Of a stretch of DNA of 64,000 nucleotides, positions 43,093 through 53,275 are shown piece by piece; within the stretch, counting starts at the first letter, position 1, and every line of letters starts with the position of its first letter. Under the pieces are notes generated by a model. The model saw only the letters and a list, made by a program, of their open reading frames with translations. It searched no databases and was not told where the DNA came from. A program made the translations under genes and the position numbers. Source of the DNA: Oscillospiraceae bacterium. Lineage in GTDB: Bacteria > Bacillota > Clostridia > Oscillospirales > Ruminococcaceae. The stretch lies in assembly GCA_025757845.1 (NCBI GenBank), contig CP107211.1:2604001-2668000 (forward strand), in the 5' to 3' direction.

Positions 43093-43121
43093 ATTATAGC
43101 TATCCGTGTTCAAATCCGCAA
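43093..43121 (-). promoter_or_regulatory. livJ promoter
   Basis: On the minus strand TTGCGG (43116-43121) and TATAAT (43093-43098) are spaced 17 nt. The remaining 145 nt to the MATE gene hold AT-rich sequence with no other clear signal. Confidence 0.6.
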
Positions 43122-43266
43122 TTCACAAACCGTCCATACTTTTGGGGGCTTTTTCTCGGCTTTGTTGCTAAATTACACAAATCAAAACACGCGTTTTTGT
43201 GCACTATTTCAAGTTGTTCATTTTATTCGTCCGTCAGATGAATCCACTTCACAAGTTGCAAAATGG

Positions 43267-44688
43267 TTACACCGTCTCAGAGGCCGGTTCTACAGCCTGC
43301 TCGGCCTCTTCGTGGAGTTCTTCCACCAGATCTTCTGCCTCTTTTTTCAGCGAAGGCTGGCCCAGCGCCTTACGGATGGCCGTTGCATAGAACACGATGG
43401 ACAGTACCGTGCCGATGCACCAGCCGATGGGCCAGGACAGCCAGATGCCGGTGCTGCCCAGCTCGGTGCCGCTGAGCACGATGGCCATGCCCACGCGCAG
43501 GATCAGGTCGGTGAAGGTGGCCACCATGAAGCGGCCCATCAGACCGCAGCCGCGCAGGATGCCGTCGGTGACCAGCTTGAGGGACACCACAAAGTAGAAG
43601 GGCGAAAGGATGTGCAGGAACAGCATGCCAGTGTCGATGGCCGGGCCCTGCGGGTCATTCATGAACAGCAGCAGCAGCGTGCGGCCGAAGAAGAAGTACA
43701 GGATGACGATGGGCACACAAATGAGCCACACCAGATTGCGGCCCGCACCAAAGCCCGCCTTGACGCGGTCCATCTTGCCGGCCCCCATGTTCTGGGAGGT
43801 GTAGTTGGAAATGCCGTTGCCCAGGGTGGTGAAGGAGGTGATGACCATGTTGTTCAGCTTGACGGCGGCAGAGTAGCCTGCAATGACGCTGGCACCAAAG
43901 GTGTTGATGACGCTCTGCAGGATGATGTTGCCCACCGAGATGAAGCTCTGCTGCAGGATGCTGGGGATGGCCACCACGGCGATCTTGCCCAGCATATTCC
44001 AGGAGAACCACACCGTCTTGCGCTGTGCGGGGATGGCCTTCATGCGGCGGAACACCACCACCATGGCCAGGATGCAGCTCACACCCTGGCACAGGAAGGT
44101 CGCCCAGGCCACACCGGCCACACCCATGTGGAACCCGGCCACGAACAGGATGTCCACGCCGATGTTGGACAGAGACGAGACGGCCAGGAAGTAGAACGGC
44201 GTCTTGCTGTCACCCAGCGCCGAGAAGATGCCGGTGGCAATGTTGTAGAAGAACATGAAAGGCAGGCCCAGAACGTAGATGTCCAGATACAGGGCCGAGT
44301 CCGCCAGGATCTCCTCCGGGGTGTTGATGAGCTCCAGCAGGCTGCGGCAGCCCAGCAGGCCGAACACCATCAGCGCTGCACACAGCACTGCCGAGCCGAT
44401 GAGGGCCGTGTACACCGAGGTTTTCATGTCATCGTATTCCTTGGCACCAAAGTAGCGCGACACGATGACCGAGCAGCCAATGTTGCAGCCGAATGCAAAG
44501 GCAATGAAGATCAGGGTGATCTCGTAGCTGTTGCCCACGGCAGCCAGGGCGTTTTCGCCAATGAACTTGCCTGCCACCAGGCTGTCGGCAATGTTGTACA
44601 GCTGCTGGAAGATAATGCTGCCGAACATGGGCAGACAGAACTGCCACAGCACCTGTGACGGCTTGCCGACCGTCAGATCCTTATTCAT
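43267..44688 (-). CDS. MATE-family efflux transporter
   Basis: This 473-aa protein has twelve membrane helices in two repeats, with LPMFGSIIFQQLYNIADSLVAGKFIG and AIPSILQQSFISVGNIILQSVIN as the repeat starts. MATE proteins expel cationic compounds using Na+ or H+ gradients. The C-terminal 40 residues are acidic. AGAGGAGG precedes ATG 44688. Substrate unknown. Confidence 0.94.
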   Translation of the reverse strand: MNKDLTVGKPSQVLWQFCLPMFGSIIFQQLYNIADSLVAGKFIGENALAAVGNSYEITLIFIAFAFGCNIGCSVIVSRYFGAKEYDDMKTSVYTALIGSAVLCAALMVFGLLGCRSLLELINTPEEILADSALYLDIYVLGLPFMFFYNIATGIFSALGDSKTPFYFLAVSSLSNIGVDILFVAGFHMGVAGVAWATFLCQGVSCILAMVVVFRRMKAIPAQRKTVWFSWNMLGKIAVVAIPSILQQSFISVGNIILQSVINTFGASVIAGYSAAVKLNNMVITSFTTLGNGISNYTSQNMGAGKMDRVKAGFGAGRNLVWLICVPIVILYFFFGRTLLLLFMNDPQGPAIDTGMLFLHILSPFYFVVSLKLVTDGILRGCGLMGRFMVATFTDLILRVGMAIVLSGTELGSTGIWLSWPIGWCIGTVLSIVFYATAIRKALGQPSLKKEAEDLVEELHEEAEQAVEPASETV

Positions 44689-44747
44689 AGTGTGATCCTC
44701 CTCTATCAGATAACCAGTATCCCATTAAAAAATCTTGACCGCGTTCC

Positions 44748-44776
44748 AGTATAGAACGGCCCTGCCAAAATGTAAA
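44748..44776 (-). promoter_or_regulatory. MATE gene promoter
   Basis: On the minus strand TTTACA (44771-44776) and TATACT (44748-44753) are spaced 17 nt. Confidence 0.8.
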
Positions 44777-44938
44777 GATTATTTTTAGTATATTTGCCAT
44801 ACCAAAATCACATGGCAGTCATACGGAATATTCAACGACCCCGCCGGGCACGCTGAAACCATGCCGCCTGCCCCTGCGCAAAGTTTATGCCCGCAAACAT
44901 TCCGCCCAGCTCTTGCACCTTTTGCGAAACCGTGGTAG

Positions 44939-46330
<1,392 letters not shown>

Positions 46331-46355
46331 GCCATTTTTCCAGAACTCACACTGC

Positions 46356-46392
46356 AAGCGGCGGCATCCACAGCGGGTGCCGCCGCTTTTTT
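46356..46392 (+). terminator. Terminator of eno
   Basis: A perfect 11-bp stem (46356-46366 with 46378-46388) is followed by a T-run. Confidence 0.92.
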
Positions 46393-46459
46393 GTGGAATT
46401 TTTTTCCAGCGGTCAGGGTGCAATTTCCGGAGGGGCTGATTCGTATTTTCTGTGAGGCC

Positions 46460-46479
46460 GACAGGGGCACTCCCCTGTC
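46460..46479 (+). promoter_or_regulatory. Leader hairpin before the tandem peptide genes
   Basis: GACAGGGG pairs with CCCCTGTC around CACT, about 30 nt before the first peptide ATG. A TATTTT at 46444-46449 is a possible -10 with no clear -35. Confidence 0.5.
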
Positions 46480-46507
46480 CCACTCCACAGAAAGGAGCAA
46501 ACAACAC

Positions 46508-46600
46508 ATGCTGTCTACTCTGGAACTGTTGTTCAAGCTGCTTGGCACCAGCAGCCTGCCCAAATTGCTGCTGCTTTTGCTGAAGGCCATTTTTGCCTGA
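46508..46600 (+). CDS. 30-aa leucine-rich hydrophobic peptide
   Basis: AAAGGAG (46491-46497) precedes ATG 46508 by 10 nt. The 30-residue product has 13 leucines, including a run of six at residues 20-25, with K10, K19, K26 and E6 giving a small positive charge. It should insert in or lie on a membrane. It is followed 26 nt later by a second 30-codon ORF with an equally strong ribosome site. This looks like a two-peptide unit (membrane-active peptide, toxin or bacteriocin-like), with no family recognised. Confidence 0.6.
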   Translation: MLSTLELLFKLLGTSSLPKLLLLLLKAIFA

Positions 46601-46626
46601 TCATCTTTGGAAAGGAGGTCTGTTTC

Positions 46627-46719
46627 ATGTTCACTGCCCTGCGCGATCTGTTCTACAACCTGTTCCCCATCAACCTGCCGGGGATCTGGTGGATCCTCTC
46701 GGAGCGCTGGTTCCTGTGA
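46627..46719 (+). CDS. 30-aa tryptophan/phenylalanine-rich peptide
   Basis: AAAGGAGGT (46611-46619) precedes ATG 46627 by 7 nt. The product has three tryptophans (21, 22, 28), four phenylalanines and balanced charges (R6, D7, E26, R27), with prolines at 14 and 18. It is the same length as the peptide upstream but unrelated in sequence. A strong terminator follows at 46751. The aromatic-rich, interfacial composition suggests a membrane-active partner peptide. Confidence 0.6.
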   Translation: MFTALRDLFYNLFPINLPGIWWILSERWFL

Positions 46720-46750
46720 CCCGGCGTCCGTGATCCATTTTCAGCCTGCA

Positions 46751-46789
46751 AAAAAGGGAGCGTTTCCTGCACGGAAACGCTCCCTTTTT
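46751..46789. terminator. Bidirectional terminator between peptide genes and cysS
   Basis: A perfect 17-bp stem (46751-46767 with 46773-46789) with A and T runs on its two sides ends both converging transcripts. Confidence 0.95.
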
Positions 46790-46805
46790 GTTTATAAGAT
46801 AAGCC

Positions 46806-48203
46806 TTACAGCTTGCTCAGCTGCGGGCCCTGGGCAGTGTCCTTGACGGCCCAGCCCATGGCGGTCAGCTCGGCGCGGATGGCGTCGGCGGTGGCCCAGT
46901 CCTTGGCCTTCTTGGCGGCGGCACGCTTTTCCACCAGCGCGGTCACCTCGGCGGGCACCTCGTCCTTTTTCCGGTTGTACAGCAGACCCAGCACGCCGGT
47001 GATCTCGTCAAAGGCGGCGGCAGCGGTCTCCAGTGCTTCCTTGCTGGAAGAGGCGGACAGGGTGTTGATGTCCTTCACCAGGTCAAACACGGCAGCCAGG
47101 GCGTCCGGAGTGTTCAGGTCGTCGTCCATGGCGGTGCAGAACTTCTGCTTTGCCTCGGCGGCCTTCTCCTTCAGGCTCTCGTCGGTGCCGAAATTGCCCT
47201 TGCTCAGGGTAAAGTCCAGATTCTCGCGGCAGGTGTACAGGCGCTCCAGGCTGTTCTTACAGCTCTCGATCAGGTCCACCGTGTAGTTCAGCGGCATCCG
47301 GTAACCGGCAGTCAGCATGAAGTAGCGGATGGGCTCATAGCCGTAAACGTTGGCCACGTCCCGCACGGTAAAGAAATTGTGCAGGCTCTTGGACATCTTC
47401 TGATTGTCCACGTTGATGAAGCCGTTGTGCATCCAGTAGCGGGCAAACTCGCAGCCGTTGGCGCACTCGCTCTGCGCGATCTCGTTTTCGTGGTGGGGGA
47501 AGATCAGGTCCTGACCGCCGCAGTGCAGGTCGATGGTCTTGCCCAGATGGGTGCGGCTCATGGCGCTGCACTCGATGTGCCAGCCGGGGCGGCCCATGCC
47601 GTAGGGGCTCTCCCAGGCAGGTTCGCCGGGCTTGGCAGCCTTCCACACGGCAAAGTCGGCGGGGTCCTCTTTCAGATCGTCGTCCATCTGGCTGCGCAGC
47701 TCCCGGTTGCCGCTCTCCAGATCGTCCAGCTTCAGGTGGCTCAGTTTGCCGTAGCTGGGATCGCTCTTGACCCGGAAGTACACGTCGCCGTTTTTGGCAA
47801 CGTAGGCATGGCCGGAGTCGATCAGGTCCTTCACGATGTCCAGGATCTGCTGGATGTGCTCGGTGGCGCGGGGCTGGACCGTGGGCTTCTTGCAGTTCAG
47901 GCCCTCGGCGTCCTTGAGGTACTCGGCCTCGAAGCGCTGGGCGACCTCCTTCATGGAGGTGCCCTCTTCCTGCCCTTTCTTGATGAGCTTGTCGTCAATG
48001 TCGGTGATGTTGGAAACGTAGATCACCTTGTTGCCGCGGTACTCCAGATAACGGCGCAGGGTATCGAACACGATCAGCGGGCGGGCGTTGCCGATGTGGA
48101 TGTAGTTGTAAACCGTCGGGCCGCAGACGTAGATGCGGTACTCGCCCGGCACCTGCGGCACAAATTCTTCCTTCTGACGGGTCAGGGTGTTGAAAATCTG
48201 CAT
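46806..48203 (-). CDS. cysS: Cysteinyl-tRNA synthetase
   Basis: This 465-aa class I synthetase charges tRNA-Cys. It has the Zn ligand C27 in YVCGPTVYN, the HIGH box as HIGNARP (residues 36-42) and KMSKS in NQKMSKSLHN. AGAAGGAGAG precedes ATG 48203. It is the last gene of a purA-degV-cysS run on the minus strand. Confidence 0.97.
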   Translation of the reverse strand: MQIFNTLTRQKEEFVPQVPGEYRIYVCGPTVYNYIHIGNARPLIVFDTLRRYLEYRGNKVIYVSNITDIDDKLIKKGQEEGTSMKEVAQRFEAEYLKDAEGLNCKKPTVQPRATEHIQQILDIVKDLIDSGHAYVAKNGDVYFRVKSDPSYGKLSHLKLDDLESGNRELRSQMDDDLKEDPADFAVWKAAKPGEPAWESPYGMGRPGWHIECSAMSRTHLGKTIDLHCGGQDLIFPHHENEIAQSECANGCEFARYWMHNGFINVDNQKMSKSLHNFFTVRDVANVYGYEPIRYFMLTAGYRMPLNYTVDLIESCKNSLERLYTCRENLDFTLSKGNFGTDESLKEKAAEAKQKFCTAMDDDLNTPDALAAVFDLVKDINTLSASSSKEALETAAAAFDEITGVLGLLYNRKKDEVPAEVTALVEKRAAAKKAKDWATADAIRAELTAMGWAVKDTAQGPQLSKL

Positions 48204-48248
48204 GGTATCTCTCCTTCTTATGGGGTTCCGGAAGCGGCAGGGCCGTTG

Positions 48249-49151
48249 TCAGCCCTGCTTTTTCCAGCGGCGCATCACACCCATGCCCAGCGCATAGGGG
48301 CCGGTGTGCACCGCAATGGTGCAGCCGATCTGCAGCAGGCCCACCTCACACTGTGCACCGGGGTACTTGGCACGCAGGGCGGCACGGGTCTGCATCCACA
48401 GGCGCTTGCCCTCGTCGGCGTCATAGCCATAGCCCACCGTGATGCGGTAGTCGTCAGGCGTGCCGCCGTGGGCAGCCAGATAGTTCATCAGCTGCTCCAG
48501 CGCCTTTTCAAAGCTCTTCTGCCGGCCGCGGGCCACGCCGCCGGAAAAGATCTCGCCATCCTTGAACAGGATCATGGGCTTGATGCCCAGCATGTTGGCG
48601 GCCCGTCCGGTCACCTTGCCGATGCGTCCGCCCTTGATCAGGTAGTCCAGATTGCCCACTGTGAAGAAGATCTGGTTGGTCACCTTTTCGGCTTCCAGCC
48701 AGGTCACCGTCTCATCCAGCGAGCAGCCGGCATCCCGCATGGCCACAGCATTTTCCACCATGACGGCTTCGGTGACCGTGGCCGCCGTGCTGTCCATCAC
48801 CTCAATGCGGGCATCGGGGTAGTCCTCCAGCACCAGTTCCCGGGCATTGCGGGCGCTGCCCACGCAGCCGCTCATCTTGCCGGTGAACACCAGACACAGC
48901 ACATCCCGGCCTGCCGCGGCATGGGCCCGGAAGGCCGTTTCAAAGTCCTCGATGGAGGCAAGGCTGGTCTTGGGGTATGCCGCCGGGTTGTCCACCATGA
49001 ACTGGTAGAAGTCCCGCACGGTGATCTCCTTGCCCTCTTTGCGGTAGTGTTCGCCATCCAGCGAAACGTAGAAGGGCACGACCTCCACGCCCAGCTGCTT
49101 TGCAGTGTCCAGCGTCAGGTCGCAGGCGCTGTCGGTAATGATATCAAACAT
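48249..49151 (-). CDS. DegV-family fatty-acid-binding protein
   Basis: This 300-aa protein opens FDIITDSACDLT and has TSLASIEDF, FTGKMSGCVGSARNA and YLIKGGRIGKVTG, all typical of DegV/FakB proteins, which bind fatty acids, in some species for a fatty-acid kinase. AAGGAAGC precedes ATG 49151. It sits between purA and cysS. Ligand cannot be inferred. Confidence 0.93.
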   Translation of the reverse strand: MFDIITDSACDLTLDTAKQLGVEVVPFYVSLDGEHYRKEGKEITVRDFYQFMVDNPAAYPKTSLASIEDFETAFRAHAAAGRDVLCLVFTGKMSGCVGSARNARELVLEDYPDARIEVMDSTAATVTEAVMVENAVAMRDAGCSLDETVTWLEAEKVTNQIFFTVGNLDYLIKGGRIGKVTGRAANMLGIKPMILFKDGEIFSGGVARGRQKSFEKALEQLMNYLAAHGGTPDDYRITVGYGYDADEGKRLWMQTRAALRAKYPGAQCEVGLLQIGCTIAVHTGPYALGMGVMRRWKKQG

Positions 49152-49198
49152 CTGTGACGCTTCCTTTTCTGTGTTGGATTCGCGCAGGGTGTCCGGGA

Positions 49199-50491
49199 TC
49201 AGACGTGGTGGACGTAAGCCTCACGCTCGGCACCCACGGAGATGTAGGTGATCTTGCAGCCCACGGCCTTTTCCAGGTACTCAACGTAAGCCTGCGCCTC
49301 CTTGGGCAGGTCCTCCCACTTGCGGGCTGCGGTGATGTCGCAGTGCCAGCCGGGCAGGTACTCCACCACGGGCTGTGCGGTGTCCAGTGCCTCGCCCATG
49401 GGGAAGCGGGTGGTAGTGGTGCCGTCGCTCAGCTTGTAAGCAGTGACCATGGGGATCTTGTCCATGTAGTCCAGCACATCCAGCAGGGTCAGGGCGACCT
49501 CGTCGCAGCCCTGGCAGAACACGCCGTAGCGGCTTGCCACCAGGTCGATGGGGCCCACGCGGCGGGGACGGCCGGTGGCAGCGCCATACTCGTGGCCTGC
49601 CTCACGCAGAGCGTGCTTCTCTTCCTCGGTCATGGCCAGCTCTGCGGTAAAGGGGCCGTCACCCACGCAGGAGGAGTAAGCCTTCATGACACCGATGGAG
49701 TTGTGCAGCTTGTGGCCCGGGATGCCTGCGCCGATGGGAGCATAAGCACCGATGACGTTGGAAGAAGTGGTGTAGGGGTAGATGCCGAAGTCGATGTCGC
49801 GCAGAGCGCCCAGCTGTGCCTCAAACAGCACCTTCTTGCCGGCAGCGTCTGCATCGGCCAGGTACTGGCCCACATCGCAGATGTAATCCTTGAAGATGGC
49901 GGCATACTTCTCCAGCCATGCCCACATCTCGTCCACGCTGATGGGGTCGGCGTTGTAGCTGCCCTCCATCACCAGGTTCTTGGCGTCCACCATGGTGATC
50001 AGGCGCTTCTTCACAGCGTCGTCCAGGTGCAGCAGGTCGCCCATGCGCAGGGTCTTTTTCATGTACTTGTCGCCGTAAGCGTAGGCGATGCCGCGCTTGG
50101 TGGAACCGAACTGTGCGCCGGTCTTGGCCAGACGGGCCTCTTCCAGGCCGTCCTCTGCCACATGATACGGCATGGTGATGGTTGCACGGTCGGAGATCTT
50201 CAGGTTGGCGGGGCTGATGTCAATGCCCTGCTCGCGCAGCTTGTTGATCTCGCCGTCCAGATGATGCGGGTCGATGACCATACCGTTGCCCATGACGCAG
50301 ACGACGTTCGGGCGCAGGATGCCGGAGGGCAGCAGGTTCAGCACGAACTTGCCGCGCTCGTTCTTGACCGTATGGCCAGCGTTGTTGCCGCCCTGATAAC
50401 GTGCAACGATGTCATACTCCTGGCTGATCAGGTCGACCATGCGGCCCTTGCCCTCATCGCCCCAGTTGATACCCGTAATTGCAGTAAGCAT
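49199..50491 (-). CDS. purA: Adenylosuccinate synthetase
   Basis: This 430-aa enzyme forms adenylosuccinate from IMP, aspartate and GTP. GDEGKG (11-16) is the GTP loop, and NNAGHTVKNERGKF and ATTGRPRRVGPIDLVASRYG are conserved. ATG 50491 has GAGGTC upstream and matches the family N-terminus; the earlier open frame covers the promoter. It heads a probable purA-degV-cysS operon. Confidence 0.97.
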   Translation of the reverse strand: MLTAITGINWGDEGKGRMVDLISQEYDIVARYQGGNNAGHTVKNERGKFVLNLLPSGILRPNVVCVMGNGMVIDPHHLDGEINKLREQGIDISPANLKISDRATITMPYHVAEDGLEEARLAKTGAQFGSTKRGIAYAYGDKYMKKTLRMGDLLHLDDAVKKRLITMVDAKNLVMEGSYNADPISVDEMWAWLEKYAAIFKDYICDVGQYLADADAAGKKVLFEAQLGALRDIDFGIYPYTTSSNVIGAYAPIGAGIPGHKLHNSIGVMKAYSSCVGDGPFTAELAMTEEEKHALREAGHEYGAATGRPRRVGPIDLVASRYGVFCQGCDEVALTLLDVLDYMDKIPMVTAYKLSDGTTTTRFPMGEALDTAQPVVEYLPGWHCDITAARKWEDLPKEAQAYVEYLEKAVGCKITYISVGAEREAYVHHV

Positions 50492-50605
50492 AATAAATGA
50501 CCTCTTTATCCTTTTTTCAAAAGACAGCCTTTTCCGTGCACCTTGCCCGGGATACGCCACCTTGGGAAAATACGACGGCGCGCGCATTCAGCACGCACCA
50601 ATACT

Positions 50606-50634
50606 AGTATAGTATAACACAGTCTGCCGCGCAA
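50606..50634 (-). promoter_or_regulatory. purA promoter
   Basis: On the minus strand TTGCGC (50629-50634) and TATACT (50606-50611) are spaced 17 nt. A second TATACT lies five bases upstream. Confidence 0.7.
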
Positions 50635-50672
50635 AAAAAGAGGAAAACGCACCTTTCGGCTGCATTTTCCTC
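50633..50672 (-). terminator. Terminator of the DUF896 gene
   Basis: On the minus strand a 12-bp stem with one mismatch (50640-50651 with 50661-50672) is followed by TTTTTTT. It overlaps the purA -35 by two bases. Confidence 0.88.
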
Positions 50673-50699
50673 CAAAATTCGGGTCTGGAAGCGGTCCGC

Positions 50700-50924
50700 T
50701 CAGCTGCGGGGCTTTTTTGCGTCCGTGCGGCGGGTCACCTTGTGGATGGTGCCGTCCGGCTCCTGGATGGACGTGCGGTCCAGCTGGGCGCGCAGGCTGG
50801 CCTTGACATCGGCCAGATACTCCTGCCGCAGGGTCTGCTGCTCGGCCTTTTCGGCATCGGTCAGGCCGGTGGTCTTGCTCTTGTGCGCCAGCTCGTTGAT
50901 GCGGGCGATCTTTTCCTGGGTCAT
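50700..50924 (-). CDS. DUF896 family protein
   Basis: This 74-aa protein has the family core [17 protein letters not shown] and [10 protein letters not shown], after an N-terminal [17 protein letters not shown]. In Bacillus the family includes YnzC and the SOS-linked YneB neighbour genes, with no established biochemical role. ATACAGGAGG precedes ATG 50924. It is monocistronic, divergent from queH. Confidence 0.93.
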   Translation of the reverse strand: MTQEKIARINELAHKSKTTGLTDAEKAEQQTLRQEYLADVKASLRAQLDRTSIQEPDGTIHKVTRRTDAKKPRS

Positions 50925-50956
50925 GGGGGAACCTCCTGTATTTCAATGCAAAATAT

Positions 50957-50964
50957 GGTATAAT
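50957..50964 (+). promoter_or_regulatory. queH promoter (extended -10)
   Basis: TGGTATAAT gives an extended -10 (TATAAT 50959-50964); no -35 resembles consensus. Confidence 0.6.
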
Positions 50965-50998
50965 GTCAGCAGAAATATTATAACAGAGGATGATATCA

Positions 50999-51622
50999 AT
51001 GGCAACTCAATTGAATTTTGCACAGCAGATGGACGCCGTGTTGAAAACTCTGGGCGACGCCCGGCCCCGGCTGCTGCTGCACGCCTGCTGCGGCCCCTGC
51101 TCCAGCGCGGTGCTGGAGCAGCTGTGCCAATATTTTGACATCACGGTGCTGTACTACAACCCCAACACCTGGCCGGCGGAGGAATACCACCGCCGGGGCG
51201 AGGAGCTGAAAAAGTTTGTGGCCGCCGCCCACCCGCTGGGGGTGACCGTGGTGGAGGACACCTACGACCCACAGGAGTTCTACACCGCTGTGCAGGGGCT
51301 GGAAGCCGAGCCGGAGCGCGGCGGCCGCTGCACGGTCTGCTACCGGCTGCGGATGCGCCGGGCGGCACAGTACGCCGCCGAGCACGGCTTCGACTGGTTC
51401 ACCACCACCCTGTCCATCAGCCCCCACAAGGACGCCAAACGCATCAATGCCATCGGGCAGGAGCTGGAAGCGGAGTTCGGCGTGAAGCACCTGCCCTCGG
51501 ACTTCAAAAAGCACAACGGCTATCTGCGCAGTCTGCAGCTTTCGGAGGAATATGGCCTGTACCGGCAGGATTACTGCGGGTGCGAGTTCAGCGCAAAGGC
51601 CAGAGGAATCGAAAAGTACTGA
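50999..51622 (+). CDS. queH: Epoxyqueuosine reductase QueH
   Basis: This 207-aa protein (former DUF208) reduces epoxyqueuosine to queuosine in tRNA without cobalamin. Its metal-cluster cysteines are in LHACCGPCS, RCTVCYRLR and DYCGCEFS, and TTTLSISPHKD is conserved. GAGG is 9 nt before ATG 50999, so this codon is preferred over ATG 50990, which abuts the ribosome site. Confidence 0.95.
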   Translation: MATQLNFAQQMDAVLKTLGDARPRLLLHACCGPCSSAVLEQLCQYFDITVLYYNPNTWPAEEYHRRGEELKKFVAAAHPLGVTVVEDTYDPQEFYTAVQGLEAEPERGGRCTVCYRLRMRRAAQYAAEHGFDWFTTTLSISPHKDAKRINAIGQELEAEFGVKHLPSDFKKHNGYLRSLQLSEEYGLYRQDYCGCEFSAKARGIEKY

Positions 51623-51672
51623 TGGAGCAGAAATTCTGCCCCAGCGCAACCGGATTTTACCCCAAAAACGCA

Positions 51673-51707
51673 AAAAGAAGGGATGGACGCTTGTCCATCC
51701 CTTCTTT
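51673..51707. terminator. Bidirectional terminator between queH and rnfB
   Basis: A perfect 14-bp stem (51675-51688 with 51693-51706) with a GCTT loop has TTTTTGC on the minus side, ending the rnf operon. Confidence 0.93.
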
Positions 51708-51729
51708 CAGGGTTTGCTCGATGCGATTT

Positions 51730-52626
51730 TTACTCTGCCTTGGTCTCGGGCTTTTCAGCGGGAGCGGCAGGAGCGGCGGGCTTGGCCGCTGCCGGGGCAG
51801 CAGGCTTCACCACGGGCTTCGGGGGATACGGATCGTCCTTCAGCGGGAAGAGAATGATCTTCTTCGGGCACTTCTGGGCACACATACCACAGCCCTTGCA
51901 CTTGTCGTAGTCGATGCGAGCCACGCCATCCACCACATGGATTGCGTCGAACTTACAGGTACGCTCGCACATGCCGCAGGCAATGCAGGAGGTGGTGCAG
52001 ACCTTGTTGGCCACCGCACCCTTGTCCTGGTTGGAGCACATGACCACCGGCTTACGCGGGCCGGCAGCGTCGATCATGATGACCTTCTTGGGGCAGGTAT
52101 TGGCGCAGGCACCGCAGCCGGTGCACTTGTCCTTGTCCACCTTGGCCACACCGTCCACGATGTGGATGGCGTCGAACTTGCACACCTTGGTGCAGTCGCC
52201 CAGGCCGATGCAGGCGAAGGAACAGGTCTTGGGGCCGCCGTACAGGGCCGCAGCAGCGGCACAGGTCTGGATGCCCTTGTAGTCATAGCTGGGCTTGCAG
52301 TGCTCGGTATTGCCCTGGCACTGGACCACAGCCTTCTTTTCCACAGCGCTTGCCTCGCCGCCCATGATCTTGGCGATGGCGGCAGCAGCCTTGGGGCCGC
52401 CGGGTGCGCACTTGTCGCAGGGGACGCCGTCCATGACAACGGCCTTTGCGTAGTCGGCGCAGCCTGCGTAGCCGCAGCCGCCGCAGTTTGCACCGGCCAG
52501 GCAGCCGGCAACTTCCTCAATGCGGGGGTCTTCCTCGACCGCCATAAACTTGGACGCTGCCACCAGGATGATGGCACCGACTGCGCCCACGAGGGTACAC
52601 AGAACAACAGCAGATACAATACTCAT
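51730..52626 (-). CDS. rnfB: Rnf complex subunit B (iron-sulfur protein)
   Basis: This 298-aa subunit has an N-terminal membrane helix, the four-Cys CLAGANCGGCGYAGC cluster, and several ferredoxin-type clusters (CTGCGACANTCP, CIACGMCERTC, CKGCGMCAQKCP). It takes electrons from ferredoxin. The last 35 residues are Pro/Ala-rich. It is the final gene of the rnfCDGEAB operon, the usual clostridial order. Confidence 0.96.
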   Translation of the reverse strand: MSIVSAVVLCTLVGAVGAIILVAASKFMAVEEDPRIEEVAGCLAGANCGGCGYAGCADYAKAVVMDGVPCDKCAPGGPKAAAAIAKIMGGEASAVEKKAVVQCQGNTEHCKPSYDYKGIQTCAAAAALYGGPKTCSFACIGLGDCTKVCKFDAIHIVDGVAKVDKDKCTGCGACANTCPKKVIMIDAAGPRKPVVMCSNQDKGAVANKVCTTSCIACGMCERTCKFDAIHVVDGVARIDYDKCKGCGMCAQKCPKKIILFPLKDDPYPPKPVVKPAAPAAAKPAAPAAPAEKPETKAE

Positions 52627-52641
52627 TTTCCTGTTCCTCCC

Positions 52642-53274
52642 TTACAGCGTGACATTGAACAGGTTTTCGACGATGCCGCCGAAGCCCATGAAGGACAGGC
52701 TGGTGATTGCTGCTGCGATCAGGGTGATGGGCAGGCCCTTGAAGGGTGCCGGGGGATCGCAGGCTTCCACGCGCTTGCGCACACCGCTGAACATGACCAT
52801 GGCCAGCATGAAGCCGACGCCTGCGCCGATGGAGCAGACCAGAGCCTCAATGTAGGCAGCGCCAAAGCCCAGAGCTGCCACATCTGCACCGTAGTCATCC
52901 ACGACCAGAATGGTCACGGCCAGCACGCAGCAGTTGGTGGTGATCAGGGGCAGGTAAACGCCCAGCGAGTTGTACAGGGCCACGACATACTTCTTGAGGA
53001 AGATCTCGATGAACTGCACCAGCACGGCGATGACCAGAATGAACACGATGGTCTGCAGATAGCCCAGCTTAGCCGGATCCAGAACGAAGATCTGGATGGG
53101 GAAGGTCACGGCCGTAGCCATGAACATGACGAAGATAACAGCGCCGGACATACCAACGGAGGAGTCCAGCTTTTTGGAAACACCCAGGAACGGGCAGATA
53201 CCATAGAACTTCACCAGCACGTAGTTGTTGACAAGGATCATGCTGAAGAAGATAGCAGCGAGTTTGACAAGCAT
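52642..53274 (-). CDS. rnfA: Rnf complex subunit A
   Basis: This 210-aa protein has six membrane helices, with NNYVLVKFYGICPFLGVSKK and ITTNCCVLAVTIL as conserved parts. It forms with RnfE the membrane core that binds a Fe-S centre between cysteines. ATG 53274 follows the rnfE stop by one base. Confidence 0.96.
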   Translation of the reverse strand: MLVKLAAIFFSMILVNNYVLVKFYGICPFLGVSKKLDSSVGMSGAVIFVMFMATAVTFPIQIFVLDPAKLGYLQTIVFILVIAVLVQFIEIFLKKYVVALYNSLGVYLPLITTNCCVLAVTILVVDDYGADVAALGFGAAYIEALVCSIGAGVGFMLAMVMFSGVRKRVEACDPPAPFKGLPITLIAAAITSLSFMGFGGIVENLFNVTL

Positions 53275-53275
53275 C

